DNA of 64,000 nt from Bacillus sp. N13C7 (GCF_026790065.1 NZ_JALAMO010000003.1:124001-188000), one strand, 5' to 3'. Counted from the stretch's first letter, positions 53,697-62,964 are shown. Notes: generated by a model not told the origin, from the sequence alone. Numbers and translations: made by a program.

Positions 53697-55204
53697 ACAA
53701 GAACCTCTTCGCCGATGCGTTTCCGGTCAATTTTGCCGTTGGCCGTCATTTGAATATGATCCTGATAGATGAACTTTCTCGGGATCATATACGCCGGAAG
53801 GGAAGCGGCAAGCTCTTTCTTAATGGCGCTTGTCAGCTGGAATTCCTTCTGGAACTCATGCTCCTCAGGCACAATAGCAGCGATCAGGTACTCAACTGTT
53901 CCGTTTGGCTGATACGGAATCACGACAGCAGAGCGAACGTACTGAGACTGTCTGACATGGAACTCAATTTCCTCCAGTTCCATTCGGTAGCCGTGAAGTT
54001 TAATCTGGAAATCCAACCGCCCTTGGCAGAAAATCTGACCATCTTGAATATAGCCGGCATCACCAGTTCGGTATGCCCACTGGCCTTCATAAGAGAAAAA
54101 CGCTTTTTCCGTCAGCTTTGGCTCACCAAGGTAGCCTCGGCTTACGCTCGGCCCCGCAATGACGATTTCTCCCTTTTCTCCATCAGGAAGCGGCTGTCCT
54201 TGTTCATCCATAATGAAAATGTTCATATCTGGCTTGGCAAAGCCCACTGGAAGCGATTCGCTGCGGCTGATGACGTCACTTGTAATTTCAACAGATGTGA
54301 CAGCCACTGTCGCTTCAGTCGGACCGTACGTATTAAAAATCTTTGCTTGCGGAAAACGCTCAAGCAGCGCTTTTGCCACAGAAACCGGAAGAACCTCTCC
54401 GCAAAACATAAATGTGTCTGCCTCAGGCAGCAGGTCCTGAGAAAAACCAGGGTCCATCAGGCACATCTGCACAAAGGAAGGGGTCGATGTCCATACATTC
54501 AGCCCGGACTTCTTCAGTTCTTCGAATAAGATTTTCGGCTTATTCACAGCATCCTTTGTCACGCAGTGTAAAGTCCCGCCTGATTGAAGGCACGGATAAA
54601 GATCCATAACAGATAAATCAAATGAAAACGGCGCTTGGTTTAAAAATGTTTTTCCTCCGGTCACTGGAAAGTCTGCACAAATCCAGTCTGTGAAGCTTTG
54701 AAGATTCGCAGCGGAAATCTGCACGCCTTTCGGATTTCCTGTGCTTCCGGAAGTGTAAATGATATAAAACGTCTCGTGTTCCTTGACCCATTGATCTTGG
54801 CTGACAGAGCCGCCTTCGTTTTCCAGCAGTTCTTCTGCCGAAACCGTCTGAATGCGGTAGCTGTCTGCATCAATTGAAAGTCCGGCAGCATGGATTAGCA
54901 ATTCTGCTCCAGAGCTTTCGATAATTTTCGCAATCCGCTCGGACGGAATGGACAGATCAACCGGAATATAAGGGTGTCCCGCTTTGACGCTTCCTAAGAA
55001 GGAAACGATCATATGCGGCTCCATATGGCCGTACACAAGGATAGGAGATTTCTTTTCCCCAGAAATGCGTTTTTGGATCGCGGCAGCCGCACGGTCAGAC
55101 TGCTCCCATAATTCCTGATAGGTGAGCGACTGGCCTTGAGAGCGGAAGGCATCGGTTTGCGGATAAGTTTCCGCATGTGTTTGAATAGCATGTAAAAGTT
55201 TCAT
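53693..55204 (-). CDS. dltA: DltA, D-alanine--DltC ligase
   Basis: 503 residues, adenylate-forming enzyme. P-loop [28 protein letters not shown] and the C-terminal catalytic Lys in [10 protein letters not shown] are present. Activates D-alanine with ATP and loads it on DltC. Second gene of the operon after dltX; RBS GGAGAGA. Confidence 0.97.
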   Translation of the reverse strand: MKLLHAIQTHAETYPQTDAFRSQGQSLTYQELWEQSDRAAAAIQKRISGEKKSPILVYGHMEPHMIVSFLGSVKAGHPYIPVDLSIPSERIAKIIESSGAELLIHAAGLSIDADSYRIQTVSAEELLENEGGSVSQDQWVKEHETFYIIYTSGSTGNPKGVQISAANLQSFTDWICADFPVTGGKTFLNQAPFSFDLSVMDLYPCLQSGGTLHCVTKDAVNKPKILFEELKKSGLNVWTSTPSFVQMCLMDPGFSQDLLPEADTFMFCGEVLPVSVAKALLERFPQAKIFNTYGPTEATVAVTSVEITSDVISRSESLPVGFAKPDMNIFIMDEQGQPLPDGEKGEIVIAGPSVSRGYLGEPKLTEKAFFSYEGQWAYRTGDAGYIQDGQIFCQGRLDFQIKLHGYRMELEEIEFHVRQSQYVRSAVVIPYQPNGTVEYLIAAIVPEEHEFQKEFQLTSAIKKELAASLPAYMIPRKFIYQDHIQMTANGKIDRKRIGEEVLV

Positions 55205-55221
55205 AGTTATTCTCTCTCCAA

Positions 55222-55371
55222 TTAGAAATCGTTATAAATATATGAACCGGTATTCGCGGTGTGAAAACCATACATAAAAAACAAAACAAGCAGTATCATC
55301 AAATAAAAGCCTGTATGACATGTCCACTTGACAGCGGGCTTTTCATACAGCTGTTTCATCAATTGCAGCAT
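55222..55371 (-). CDS. dltX: DltX, small membrane protein of the D-alanylation complex
   Basis: 49 residues from the ATG at 55371; an internal ATG four codons later is possible. One membrane helix ([16 protein letters not shown]) followed by the conserved C-terminal [10 protein letters not shown], whose Tyr carries D-alanine in current models. First gene of the operon, 17 bases before dltA. Formerly ywzH. Confidence 0.9.
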   Translation of the reverse strand: MLQLMKQLYEKPAVKWTCHTGFYLMILLVLFFMYGFHTANTGSYIYNDF

Positions 55372-55416
55372 ATTAAAAATTCCCTTCCCGTTTTTTCGAC
55401 AATCACATGAGTATTT

Positions 55417-55442
55417 GACGATCAGATGCTCAAAAAGTTTCA
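55417..55442 (-). promoter_or_regulatory. ECF (SigX/SigM-type) promoter of the dlt operon
   Basis: Minus strand TGAAAC (55442-55437), 16-base spacer, CGTC (55420-55417); start about 35 bases before dltX. Confidence 0.75.
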
Positions 55443-55470
55443 TTTTTTCCCTAATCTCCCTCAAATTAAT

Positions 55471-55497
55471 ATATCGGCGTCTGTTTTTGAAAATGAA
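55471..55497 (-). promoter_or_regulatory. SigD-type promoter signal of the dlt operon
   Basis: Minus strand GCCGATAT (55478-55471) is an exact SigD -10. The -35 at 15 bases is TTCA rather than TAAA. dlt was reported as SigD-dependent, which fits. Confidence 0.55.
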
Positions 55498-55512
55498 TCT
55501 TTATACCTGCAA
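55484..55512. repeat. Bipartite element, copy A (upstream of dlt)
   Basis: Plus strand TTTTTGAAAA, a 6-base gap (TGAATC), then TTTATACCTGCAA. The same two blocks recur at 58994-59025 upstream of ywaD with an 8-base gap. Part of copy A lies over the SigD-type promoter spacer. Confidence 0.7.
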
Positions 55513-55733
55513 GAGTGAGAATGGAATGTTTCAAGCTGATTCATAATAAAGGAAAAGATGAATGGAGTCAAAAGATCTTTTTAACTTTTAAAAAGCGTAA
55601 TGCACTTAAAAAAATTTTTCCGTGCCAGCTCGTTCAGGTAAAAGCAGAAACCTAATGAAATCGGGGCCGAAAGCGTATAATAAGAAAGAAAACGCCTTCT
55701 TGCGGTATCTTGTGAAATGGGGGAGAAGTCATT
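55513..55733. other. Intergenic region between dlt and menA
   Basis: Holds the start region for menA transcription. TATAAT at 55676-55681 is a candidate -10 without a good -35. No other feature recognised. Confidence 0.4.
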
Positions 55734-55832
55734 ATGATAGATAAGGAAGCAAAAGGAGTTTTTATCAAGCTGCCGGCTGAAAAAAGTAAGCCTTTTAATA
55801 GAAAGGAAGAGGAAGATGAACCAAACAAATAA
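55734..55832 (+). CDS. 32-residue ORF overlapping the menA start
   Basis: ATG with GGGGGAG eight bases upstream. The product MIDKEAKGVFIKLPAEKS... ends EEEDEPNK and is highly charged and soluble. Its last 17 bases overlap menA, whose own ribosome site (GGAAGAGGAAG) lies inside it, so translation of the two is probably coupled. No family recognised; it may be a leader peptide or a small protein. Confidence 0.5.
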   Translation: MIDKEAKGVFIKLPAEKSKPFNRKEEEDEPNK

Positions 55833-56751
55833 GGGTGAGGGTCAGACAGCGCCGCAGAAAGAAAGCATGGGGCAGATCCTTTGGCAGTTAACCCGTCCCC
55901 ATACGTTAACTGCATCGTTTGTGCCTGTGCTGCTCGGAACCGTTTTGGCGATGTTTTATGTGAAGGTTGATCTGCTGCTGTTTCTGGCTATGCTGTTTTC
56001 TTGCCTATGGATCCAGATCGCGACGAACTTATTTAATGAATACTATGATTTTAAACGCGGGCTGGATACAGCAGAATCTGTCGGAATCGGAGGGGCAATT
56101 GTACGCCATGGAATGAAGCCTAAGACGATTTTGCAATTGGCTCTCGCATCATACGGGATCGCCATTTTGCTCGGCGTTTATATTTGCGCGAGCAGCAGCT
56201 GGTGGCTCGCTTTGATCGGCCTTGTCGGTATGGCGATCGGCTACTTGTATACAGGAGGGCCGCTGCCAATTGCATACACGCCGTTTGGTGAGTTATTCTC
56301 AGGCATTTGCATGGGATCGGTGTTTGTGCTGATTTCATTTTTCATCCAGACTGATATGATCAATACGCAAAGCATTTTGATTTCAATTCCGATTGCGATT
56401 CTTGTCGGTGCGATTAACCTGTCGAACAACATCCGCGATATTGAAGAGGACAAAAAAGGCGGACGCAAAACATTGGCGATTTTGATGGGGCATAAGGGTG
56501 CTGTCACTCTCTTGGCTGCGTCGTTTGCTGTCGCCTATATTTGGGTTGTCGGCTTGGTGATTACAGGTGCCGCAAGCCCGTGGCTGTTTGTTGTCTTTTT
56601 AAGCGTGCCTAAGCCAGTTCAGGCAGTAAAGGGCTTCGTCCAAAAAGAATTGCCGATGAATATGATTGTCGCAATGAAATCAACAGCCCAAACGAATACA
56701 TTTTTCGGATTTCTGCTCTCGATCGGATTATTGATCAGCTACTTCCGATAA
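55816..56751 (+). CDS. menA: 1,4-dihydroxy-2-naphthoate polyprenyltransferase
   Basis: 311 residues, UbiA superfamily, eight to nine membrane segments. First Asp-rich motif NLFNEYYDFKRGLD; second DIEEDKKGGRKTLA. It joins the heptaprenyl chain to DHNA in menaquinone synthesis; menaquinol is the electron donor for the cytochrome bd encoded in this window. Terminator follows at once. Confidence 0.95.
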   Translation: MNQTNKGEGQTAPQKESMGQILWQLTRPHTLTASFVPVLLGTVLAMFYVKVDLLLFLAMLFSCLWIQIATNLFNEYYDFKRGLDTAESVGIGGAIVRHGMKPKTILQLALASYGIAILLGVYICASSSWWLALIGLVGMAIGYLYTGGPLPIAYTPFGELFSGICMGSVFVLISFFIQTDMINTQSILISIPIAILVGAINLSNNIRDIEEDKKGGRKTLAILMGHKGAVTLLAASFAVAYIWVVGLVITGAASPWLFVVFLSVPKPVQAVKGFVQKELPMNMIVAMKSTAQTNTFFGFLLSIGLLISYFR

Positions 56752-56786
56752 AAAAAAGACCGCTCGTTTCGTGCGGTCTTTTTTTG
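56752..56786 (+). terminator. Terminator of menA
   Basis: AAGACCGC/GCGGTCTT stem followed by seven T. Confidence 0.9.
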
Positions 56787-56820
56787 TTACAATCGACCGC
56801 ATTTTGTAAAATAATTCATA

Positions 56821-56845
56821 GAACCTTGCAGCAGACAGGTACGTC
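56821..56845 (+). promoter_or_regulatory. ECF (SigM/SigW-type) promoter of ywaC
   Basis: GAAC (56821-56824), 17-base spacer, CGTC (56842-56845). Matches the ECF pattern and my memory of ywaC as SigM/SigW-induced by wall stress. Confidence 0.6.
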
Positions 56846-56891
56846 TAGTACATGGACAGCGGATAAAGATCCGTTAAAGGAGATGAAAAAA

Positions 56892-57524
56892 ATGGATTTA
56901 TCTGTAACACATATGGACGATTTAAAAACAGTAATGGAAGATTGGAAAAATGAATTATTAGTTTATAAATTTGCGCTTGATGCGCTGGATACAAAGTTCT
57001 CAATTATCAGCCAGGAATATAACCTCATTCACGGACACAATCCGATTGAACATACGAAATCCCGTGTCAAAAGCTTTGAAAGCATCGTGAATAAATTAAT
57101 GAGAAAGGGCTGCGAGATTACGACGAAGGAAATGAAGGAGCACATCAACGATATTGCCGGCGTGCGCATCATTTGTTCCTTTATTTCTGACATTTATAAT
57201 GTCGTGAATGTGTTGAAGCAGCATGAGGATTTGAGAATTGTAAAGGTGAAGGATTATATCCAGACGCCAAAACCGAACGGCTACCGCAGCCTGCACTTAA
57301 TCATCGAGATGCCTGTGAATTTAACGAACCGTGTGGAATACGTCAAAGCAGAAATTCAGATCCGGACGATTGCGATGGATTTCTGGGCGAGCCTTGAACA
57401 TAAAATTTACTATAAATTGAACAATGACGTTCCTAAGCAATTAACAGATGAGCTGAAGGAAGCCGCGGAGATCGCCCATTATTTAGATGAAAAAATGCTG
57501 GGGATTAAGAAAGAAGTGGATTAG
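56892..57524 (+). CDS. ywaC: Small alarmone synthetase YwaC (SasA/RelP)
   Basis: 210 residues: a lone RelA/SpoT synthetase domain that makes (p)ppGpp, with no hydrolase or regulatory domain. Motifs INDIAGVRIICSFISDIYNV and PKPNGYRSLHLIIE (substrate binding) and EIQIRTIAMDFWASLEHKI (catalytic Glu) are intact. Start at 56892 has AAAGGAG nine bases upstream. Confidence 0.94.
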   Translation: MDLSVTHMDDLKTVMEDWKNELLVYKFALDALDTKFSIISQEYNLIHGHNPIEHTKSRVKSFESIVNKLMRKGCEITTKEMKEHINDIAGVRIICSFISDIYNVVNVLKQHEDLRIVKVKDYIQTPKPNGYRSLHLIIEMPVNLTNRVEYVKAEIQIRTIAMDFWASLEHKIYYKLNNDVPKQLTDELKEAAEIAHYLDEKMLGIKKEVD

Positions 57525-57556
57525 AAAAGACGGCACCCAAGTGCCGTCTTTTTTAT
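57525..57556. terminator. Bidirectional terminator between ywaC and ywaD
   Basis: AAGACGGCAC/GTGCCGTCTT stem with T run. Confidence 0.9.
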
Positions 57557-58920
57557 TTGATATCTTCATAAATGTCGGAGGCTTTAGCCTTCATTTGTTT
57601 CTGATGGGCTTTCGGTTTCTTTTCTTTTTTCACAGCTTGATAGACAGCGGCTGTCACAAGATCGCCGGCCTGCTGGAGGCGGTCTTTGCTGATATGTTCG
57701 ATTGAGTCTTCAGGGGTATGGTACCACGGCTCAACTTCTTCGGTTTCCGGGTCTCCCCAAATAAAGTTGGCGGAATCAATGCCGGCTTCGTGGAACGGCA
57801 CATGATCTGATGATCCTCCTTGTGTCAGAGACAGGCTGTCAAACCCAATTGTTTCAGCAGCCGTATGGCTGGATTCCCAAACATCGTTCGATTGGCCGTC
57901 CAATGTGTTGACATACAGCTCAGACGCACGCTCCCAGCTTGTGCCTACCATGTCTAAATTGAAGTTCACTTCGCTTCGTTTCAGCTCTTTTTCCGGTAGA
58001 TGATCTACATAATGAGAGGAGCCAAGCAGGCCGAGCTCTTCAGCGCCGAAAGCGATAAAGCGGATTTCTTTATCAGATGGAACGCTTTTTAAGACGCGCG
58101 CCATTTCCAGCATGACAGAGGTTCCTGAGCCATTGTCATTTGCTCCGGGCGAAAAAGGAACACTATCGTAATGGGCTGTCACATACACAATGTCTGGATG
58201 TTTGATATTCTTTGGTTTTTTGATTCCGATGATGTTCTGGGAGGTTTGGTTTGTGAATGCTTTTAGTTTTAAGGTGGCTTCTTTTTGCTGGGTAAGGGTT
58301 TCACCGTCTTCTTTCTTAATTCCGACAACAGGAATGCCGGCTTTATTTCCCGATAGGTTTGGCGTCACAGGCACGAGGCTTTCTTTGTTGTTATAGATGA
58401 TGACAGCCTTCGCACCGGCGGCCTCGGCATTTTTTGCTTTCTCATAAAATGTAAGGTCTCCTCTGGATATCAAGGCGATTTTGCCCTTGGCGTCAGCGGT
58501 AAAGTCCTTTGGATATCCCAAACCAGCATTGAAAAGCGGGGCCGTCAGCCCTTGTTCTTCAGTCGGGGCTGAGCCGGATGCCGCCCGAAGAAGAATATCG
58601 CGCCCTTCTGAAGACAGCGTTCCCTCAAGCCGGTCAGGAATACCAAACCGCTGAACCTTCACATCAAGGTTTAATTTTCTCAAGGATGAGGCGATCAATA
58701 GAGCGCTCTTTTTTTCAGCGGCAGTTCCGGCTATTCTAGGGCCGATGGCTTCACTTAGCTGAGAAATGGTGGAGTACGCGCGATTGGCTTTGAATGGGAG
58801 CTCTCTCTCGCTAACTGATATTTGTACAGCGCGCGCGGCAGGGGTGACACTCTGTGCCGGCAAGAGAACCGTTCCGGCAGTTAAAACGGCCATCGTCATT
58901 ACAGTCAAAAGCTTTTTCAT
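57553..58920 (-). CDS. ywaD: Secreted M28 aminopeptidase YwaD
   Basis: 455 residues from the ATG at 58920 (RBS GGGGAGGG). Signal peptide MKKLLTVMTMAVLTAGTVLLP. A protease-associated (PA) domain (about 130-230) sits before the M28 zinc domain. Zinc ligands: TAHYDSVP (His, Asp), FGAEELGLLGS (Glu, Glu), NLDMVG (Asp), QGGSSDHVPFHEAG (His). An exported leucine-type aminopeptidase, also called PhoAEY. The region before it contains the bipartite element shared with dlt. Confidence 0.92.
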   Translation of the reverse strand: MKKLLTVMTMAVLTAGTVLLPAQSVTPAARAVQISVSERELPFKANRAYSTISQLSEAIGPRIAGTAAEKKSALLIASSLRKLNLDVKVQRFGIPDRLEGTLSSEGRDILLRAASGSAPTEEQGLTAPLFNAGLGYPKDFTADAKGKIALISRGDLTFYEKAKNAEAAGAKAVIIYNNKESLVPVTPNLSGNKAGIPVVGIKKEDGETLTQQKEATLKLKAFTNQTSQNIIGIKKPKNIKHPDIVYVTAHYDSVPFSPGANDNGSGTSVMLEMARVLKSVPSDKEIRFIAFGAEELGLLGSSHYVDHLPEKELKRSEVNFNLDMVGTSWERASELYVNTLDGQSNDVWESSHTAAETIGFDSLSLTQGGSSDHVPFHEAGIDSANFIWGDPETEEVEPWYHTPEDSIEHISKDRLQQAGDLVTAAVYQAVKKEKKPKAHQKQMKAKASDIYEDIK

Positions 58921-58993
58921 CAAAAACCCTCCCCTAATGTATGGATGGAGAATATTTCGGGATGCTAAAGGAATTTCCTGCAAAATGAAGAGC

Positions 58994-59025
58994 GTTTTTG
59001 AAAAGACAGTGCTTTATACCTGCAA
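58994..59025. repeat. Bipartite element, copy B (upstream of ywaD)
   Basis: Plus strand TTTTTGAAAA, an 8-base gap (GACAGTGC), then TTTATACCTGCAA; see copy A at 55484-55512. The end overlaps the T run of the tyrZ terminator. Confidence 0.7.
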
Positions 59026-59060
59026 AAAAACGCTTATGAATGAAGAGTCATAAGCGTTTT
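59024..59060 (-). terminator. Terminator of tyrZ
   Basis: Minus strand CGCTTATGA/TCATAAGCG stem followed by seven T. Confidence 0.9.
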
Positions 59061-59071
59061 GGGATATTAGG

Positions 59072-60313
59072 CTATAGGAGCTTTAAAAACTTGCGTTTGC
59101 CGACTTGGATAATCATATTCTCCTTTATTTCTGCATTGGCGTGAACATCTGTTATTTTCTCTCCGTCGATGCGGATACCCCCGTTTTGAATCATGCGGCG
59201 TGCCTCGCTCTTCGAAGAGAGGAGCTTCAATGTAACGAGCAGATCGACAATCGAGATTGTTTTCTCGCCTTCCCATTGGACAGCCGGAATATCATCAGGA
59301 AGGCTGTTTTCCTGAAAGACGGTTTTAAACGATTGTTCGGCAGTCTCAGCGGCTTCCGCTCCATGATACATTCGGACGATTGTTTTGGCTAAAAGCATTT
59401 TGGCATCCCGCGGATGGACGGTGCCGGTTTCTAATTCTTTCACGAGCTGTTTTTTCTCTTCTAGCTCTAAGTCCGTTGCCAAATGGATGTATTTTTTCAT
59501 CAGGCTGTCTGGCAGTGACATCGTTTTTCCGTACATGTCGTTTGGATGTTCGTCAATGCCGATGTAGTTGTGTTTCGATTTCGACATTTTCTCAACCCCG
59601 TCTAAGCCCTCCAAGAGCGGCATAAGGATGACGACTTGTTTTTCTTTGTTGTATCGTTCTTGGAAATGCCGGCCCATCAGCACATTGAAATGCTGGTCTG
59701 TTCCGCCTAATTCAATATCGCTTTCAAGAACGACGGAATCGTATCCCTGCATCAGCGGGTAAAAGAATTCATGGAGCGAAATCGGCTTTTGCATGGCGAT
59801 GCGTTCTTCAAAATCGTCGCGTTCCATGAGGCGGGCTACGGTTATTTTGCCTGCCAAGTCAATAACATCCTCCAGATTCAATGTCTTCAGCCATTTCGAG
59901 TTGTAGTGAAGCTCAATTTTGTCTGGATCCAGTACTTTTCCGAATTGCTCAAAGTATGTTTTGGCATTGTGCTGAACTTCTTCATCGGACAGCTGCTTTC
60001 TGGCTGCTGACTTTCCGGTCGGATCACCGATTTTTCCTGTGAAATCCCCAATTAACAGCTGGACAATGTGGCCGTTTTCTTGAAATTGGCGCAGCTTGTT
60101 TAACACCACCGTATGGCCCAGATGCACATCCGGTGCAGATGGATCTAATCCGAGCTTAATTTTTAGCGGTGTGCCTGTCGAAATTGATTTCACGAGCTTT
60201 GCCTTTAATTCCTCCGGCGGTATGACTTCTTGGGCGCCTGTCATGTATAGCTGAAGCTGTCTCTCGACTTCTTTTTGCTGTGCAGCTGTGAGCTGGTCAA
60301 ATGTTTTCATCAT
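59072..60313 (-). CDS. tyrZ: Tyrosyl-tRNA synthetase TyrZ
   Basis: 413 residues, class I. HIGH-type motif [10 protein letters not shown] near residue 55, KMSKSKH near 233, and a C-terminal S4 RNA-binding domain ([20 protein letters not shown]). This is the second, more selective TyrRS of B. subtilis, separate from tyrS. ATG at 60313 has GGAGG before it. Led by a T-box with a Tyr codon, and adjacent to the MarR gene ywaE reported to repress it. Confidence 0.96.
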   Translation of the reverse strand: MMKTFDQLTAAQQKEVERQLQLYMTGAQEVIPPEELKAKLVKSISTGTPLKIKLGLDPSAPDVHLGHTVVLNKLRQFQENGHIVQLLIGDFTGKIGDPTGKSAARKQLSDEEVQHNAKTYFEQFGKVLDPDKIELHYNSKWLKTLNLEDVIDLAGKITVARLMERDDFEERIAMQKPISLHEFFYPLMQGYDSVVLESDIELGGTDQHFNVLMGRHFQERYNKEKQVVILMPLLEGLDGVEKMSKSKHNYIGIDEHPNDMYGKTMSLPDSLMKKYIHLATDLELEEKKQLVKELETGTVHPRDAKMLLAKTIVRMYHGAEAAETAEQSFKTVFQENSLPDDIPAVQWEGEKTISIVDLLVTLKLLSSKSEARRMIQNGGIRIDGEKITDVHANAEIKENMIIQVGKRKFLKLL

Positions 60314-60340
60314 TCGTTCTTCCTCCTTTTTTTGAAACAC

Positions 60341-60375
60341 AAAAAAGAGCCCATCCCGATAAGGGACGTGGCTCA
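60341..60375 (-). terminator. Regulatory terminator of the tyrZ T-box
   Basis: Minus strand GAGCCACGTCCC pairs with GGGATGGGCTC, followed by six T. Confidence 0.88.
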
Positions 60376-60562
60376 ATGCACGCGGTACCACCCTGGTTGA
60401 AGACATCGTCTTCCGCTCATTCGAATAACGGTTTCCCGTTCTTTGCTACTAAGGTTCACAAAGAAAGCTCGGGGAGGTAATTCACGTTTGCTGTGTGCCG
60501 GCTCGCACCTTCCGCCGGCTCTCTGAAACAGGGAGACAAACCGCTACTGGATTCCCGTCAAA
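60376..60562 (-). promoter_or_regulatory. T-box leader of tyrZ (Tyr specifier)
   Basis: Minus strand has the T-box AGGGTGGTACCGCG (60394-60381), whose TGGT pairs with the uncharged tRNA end, and a Stem I with the specifier region GAATTACC; TAC (60479-60477) is a tyrosine codon. Uncharged tRNA-Tyr should prevent the terminator. Confidence 0.95.
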
Positions 60563-60564
60563 GC

Positions 60565-61080
60565 TTATGTTGTATGAAGATTGTCAGCGACCTTTCTGAG
60601 CAGCCCTGTCAGTGTTTTCTGCTCATCTTTTGTCATGCCTGCAATGAGCTCTGTTTCCCCTTTGTGAAACTCCGGGTAGAGCTCTTCGATCGCTTGTTTG
60701 CCGGAATCGGTGATGGAGACAAACACGAGTCGCCGATCCCTTGTGTCGATGCTTTTTCGGCAAAACTCCTTTTTTTCGAGCGTTTTGATCACGTTGCTTG
60801 CTGTAGCTGTAGATATCCCTGACAGCTCAGCGATTTTTCTCGTTTCGAGCGCTCCCCATACCCATAGATCATAAAGAATGGAGAAAGCGGTCCAAGAAAG
60901 GTTATAGGAAGAAAGAACCTCAGTCTCCATTTTGACACGGAGCCTTTGTGCAGATCGATACAGGTTTGTCGCAATCGATATGGCTTCCAGGTTCAGTGAC
61001 TCAATGGGCATTTGTGTAAGCTTAGAAAGTGTGTCGTGTTCTTCTTTTCGAAGCTGCTGATGTGGATGAGAACGTTTCAT
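60565..61080 (-). CDS. ywaE: YwaE, MarR-family regulator
   Basis: 171 residues. Winged-helix core WGALETRKIAELSGISTATASNVIKTLEKKEFCRKSIDTRDRRLVFVSITDSGKQ is typical MarR, with DxRxx in the wing. It ends just before the T-box of tyrZ, and I recall a report that tyrZ is controlled by a MarR protein and a T-box. A palindrome at 61084-61098 lies over its own ribosome site. Confidence 0.9.
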   Translation of the reverse strand: MKRSHPHQQLRKEEHDTLSKLTQMPIESLNLEAISIATNLYRSAQRLRVKMETEVLSSYNLSWTAFSILYDLWVWGALETRKIAELSGISTATASNVIKTLEKKEFCRKSIDTRDRRLVFVSITDSGKQAIEELYPEFHKGETELIAGMTKDEQKTLTGLLRKVADNLHTT

Positions 61081-61083
61081 TGT

Positions 61084-61098
61084 TTAAGCCTGCCTTAA
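61084..61098 (-). promoter_or_regulatory. Palindrome over the ywaE ribosome site, candidate MarR operator
   Basis: TTAAG-GCAGG-CTTAA on the minus strand, three bases before the ywaE ATG. Symmetry and place suit autorepression. Confidence 0.5.
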
Positions 61099-61229
61099 GT
61101 TATCTGAATCATTAGCTATGAAACGAATTGTAACAGAGTCTGATGTGAACTTCAAGCCTATATATCGGTGAATAAAAAAAGCCAAAAAAACACCAAACTA
61201 AAGAAAAACCCGCAAACGGGGGTGCCATC

Positions 61230-61943
61230 TTGCAAAAATATGTTCAATCCGTCTATAAACATGATCCGTTTCACCTTTTTTCAGCAGAGCATGTGGTGAC
61301 ATTAGCGGTGATTGCCATTTTGGCCATTTTTTTGTTTCTGTTCCGCGAACTGGTCAGGCGGCCTAAACTCAGCTTGTTTCTGCGCTATTTGTTTGTGTTT
61401 CTGCTGGTTGGTTCGCAAATCGGTTATCAAATATGGATGATCGCAACGGGGAGGTGGTCTGTGCGCACTTCATTGCCTCTCCAGCTTAGTGACTTGTCGG
61501 TGTATTTGTCGGCCATTATGCTGGTAACAAAAAACAGAAAGCTGTTTGTCTTCTTATATTTTGTCGGCATCGGGAGCTCGATTCAGGCTCTTTTGACACC
61601 TGACCTCGGTATGTTTTCATTTCCGCATGTTCGATATATCCTCTTTTTTATTTCGCACGGATCTGTGTTTTTATCCTGCCTGCTGATGGCGGTGGTTGGC
61701 ACTTATAGAATGAGCCAGCGCTCTTTATGGGTGACCGTCCTGATTGTCAATGTGTATGGAGTCTGCATTTATCTGCTTGATCGCTGGCTTGGCGCGAATT
61801 ATATGTACTTGACGAAAAAACCGGGAGGCTCTTCTCTCTTGGATGTTCTCGGGCCGTGGCCGTGGTATATCGCTTCGGCTGAAGCCATAACGATTGCCAG
61901 CTTCTACATCCTCTACTGGCTTTATCGCATGTTTAAAAAATGA
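61230..61943 (+). CDS. ywaF: YwaF, TMEM164-family membrane protein
   Basis: 237 residues, TTG start at 61230 with GGGGGTG before it. Seven membrane segments and a TMEM164/YwaF pattern: [11 protein letters not shown] near the N-terminus, [17 protein letters not shown], and [26 protein letters not shown] near the C-terminus. Bacterial members have no assigned role; human TMEM164 acylates lipids. Stands alone, no clear promoter found. Confidence 0.85.
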   Translation: MQKYVQSVYKHDPFHLFSAEHVVTLAVIAILAIFLFLFRELVRRPKLSLFLRYLFVFLLVGSQIGYQIWMIATGRWSVRTSLPLQLSDLSVYLSAIMLVTKNRKLFVFLYFVGIGSSIQALLTPDLGMFSFPHVRYILFFISHGSVFLSCLLMAVVGTYRMSQRSLWVTVLIVNVYGVCIYLLDRWLGANYMYLTKKPGGSSLLDVLGPWPWYIASAEAITIASFYILYWLYRMFKK

Positions 61944-61994
61944 CATCTTTTTTGTTGTATGACACATTCTGTTTAAAAAATTGTCGGAGAACGT

Positions 61995-62018
61995 GTTTAT
62001 TTTTTTGAAAAAGGGTAT
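61995..62018 (+). promoter_or_regulatory. SigB promoter of gspA
   Basis: GTTTAT (61995-62000), 12-base spacer, GGGTAT (62013-62018): near-perfect SigB consensus, 35 bases before the start codon. Confidence 0.85.
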
Positions 62019-62052
62019 GTAACTTGTACAACAAAAAGGGAGATGAATACCA

Positions 62053-62913
62053 TTGAGGAAAGATGAAATCATGCATATCGTATCATGCGCAGATGATAAT
62101 TATGCTCGTCATTTAGGTGGGATGTTCGTTTCTTTATTGACAAATATGGATCAGGAGAGAGAAGTAAAATTATACGTCATAGATGGCGGAATTAAACCTG
62201 ATAACAAAAAAAGACTGGAAGAAACCACATTGAAATTCGGCGTGCCGATTGAGTTTTTAGAAGTGGATACCAATATGTATGAGCATGCGGTAGAAAGCAG
62301 CCATATTACAAAAGCCGCGTATTACCGCATTTCAATCCCAGACTTAATTAAGGATGAGAGCATCAAGCGAATGATTTATATCGATTGTGACGCGCTTGTC
62401 TTGGAGGATATTTCGAAGTTATGGGACTTGGACATTGCGCCATACACCGTAGCCGCTGTTGAGGATGCGGGGCAGCATGAACGCCTGAAAGAAATGAACG
62501 TCACTGATACAGGGAAGTATTTTAACTCAGGTATCATGATTATTGATTTTGAGTCTTGGAGAAAGCAAAACATCACAGAAAAAGTCATCAACTTTATCAA
62601 TGAACACCCAGACGAAGACTTTCTTGTGCTGCATGACCAAGATGCACTGAATGCGATCTTGTATGATCAGTGGTATGAACTTCATCCGCGCTGGAACGCT
62701 CAAACATATATCATGTTAAAATTGAAAACACCACCGACTCTGTTAGGGCGGAAGCAATATAATGAAACGAGAGAAAACCCGGCAATCGTGCACTTCTGCG
62801 GCGGAGAAAAACCTTGGAACTCCAATACAAAACATCCGTATCGCGAGGAGTATTTCCATTACATGTCCTATACGAAGTGGAATACGATTGGGAACCCGGC
62901 GATCAACCAATAA
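62053..62913 (+). CDS. gspA: General stress protein GspA, GT8-family glycosyltransferase
   Basis: 286 residues, TTG start at 62053 with AAAGGGAG before it. GT8 motifs: YIDCDALVL (DxD metal site), FNSGIMIID, and HFCGGEKPW (C-terminal). It transfers sugar from a nucleotide sugar to an unknown acceptor. One of the most strongly SigB-induced genes in B. subtilis; the promoter is visible. Terminator follows. Confidence 0.93.
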   Translation: MRKDEIMHIVSCADDNYARHLGGMFVSLLTNMDQEREVKLYVIDGGIKPDNKKRLEETTLKFGVPIEFLEVDTNMYEHAVESSHITKAAYYRISIPDLIKDESIKRMIYIDCDALVLEDISKLWDLDIAPYTVAAVEDAGQHERLKEMNVTDTGKYFNSGIMIIDFESWRKQNITEKVINFINEHPDEDFLVLHDQDALNAILYDQWYELHPRWNAQTYIMLKLKTPPTLLGRKQYNETRENPAIVHFCGGEKPWNSNTKHPYREEYFHYMSYTKWNTIGNPAINQ

Positions 62914-62922
62914 ATTGAATAT

Positions 62923-62957
62923 AAAAAACGCTTTTGATATCTCAAAAGCGTTTTTTT
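62923..62957. terminator. Bidirectional terminator between gspA and sacY
   Basis: AACGCTTTTGA/TCAAAAGCGTT stem with A and T runs on both sides; the genes converge. Confidence 0.9.
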
Positions 62958-62964
62958 GTTTGCC

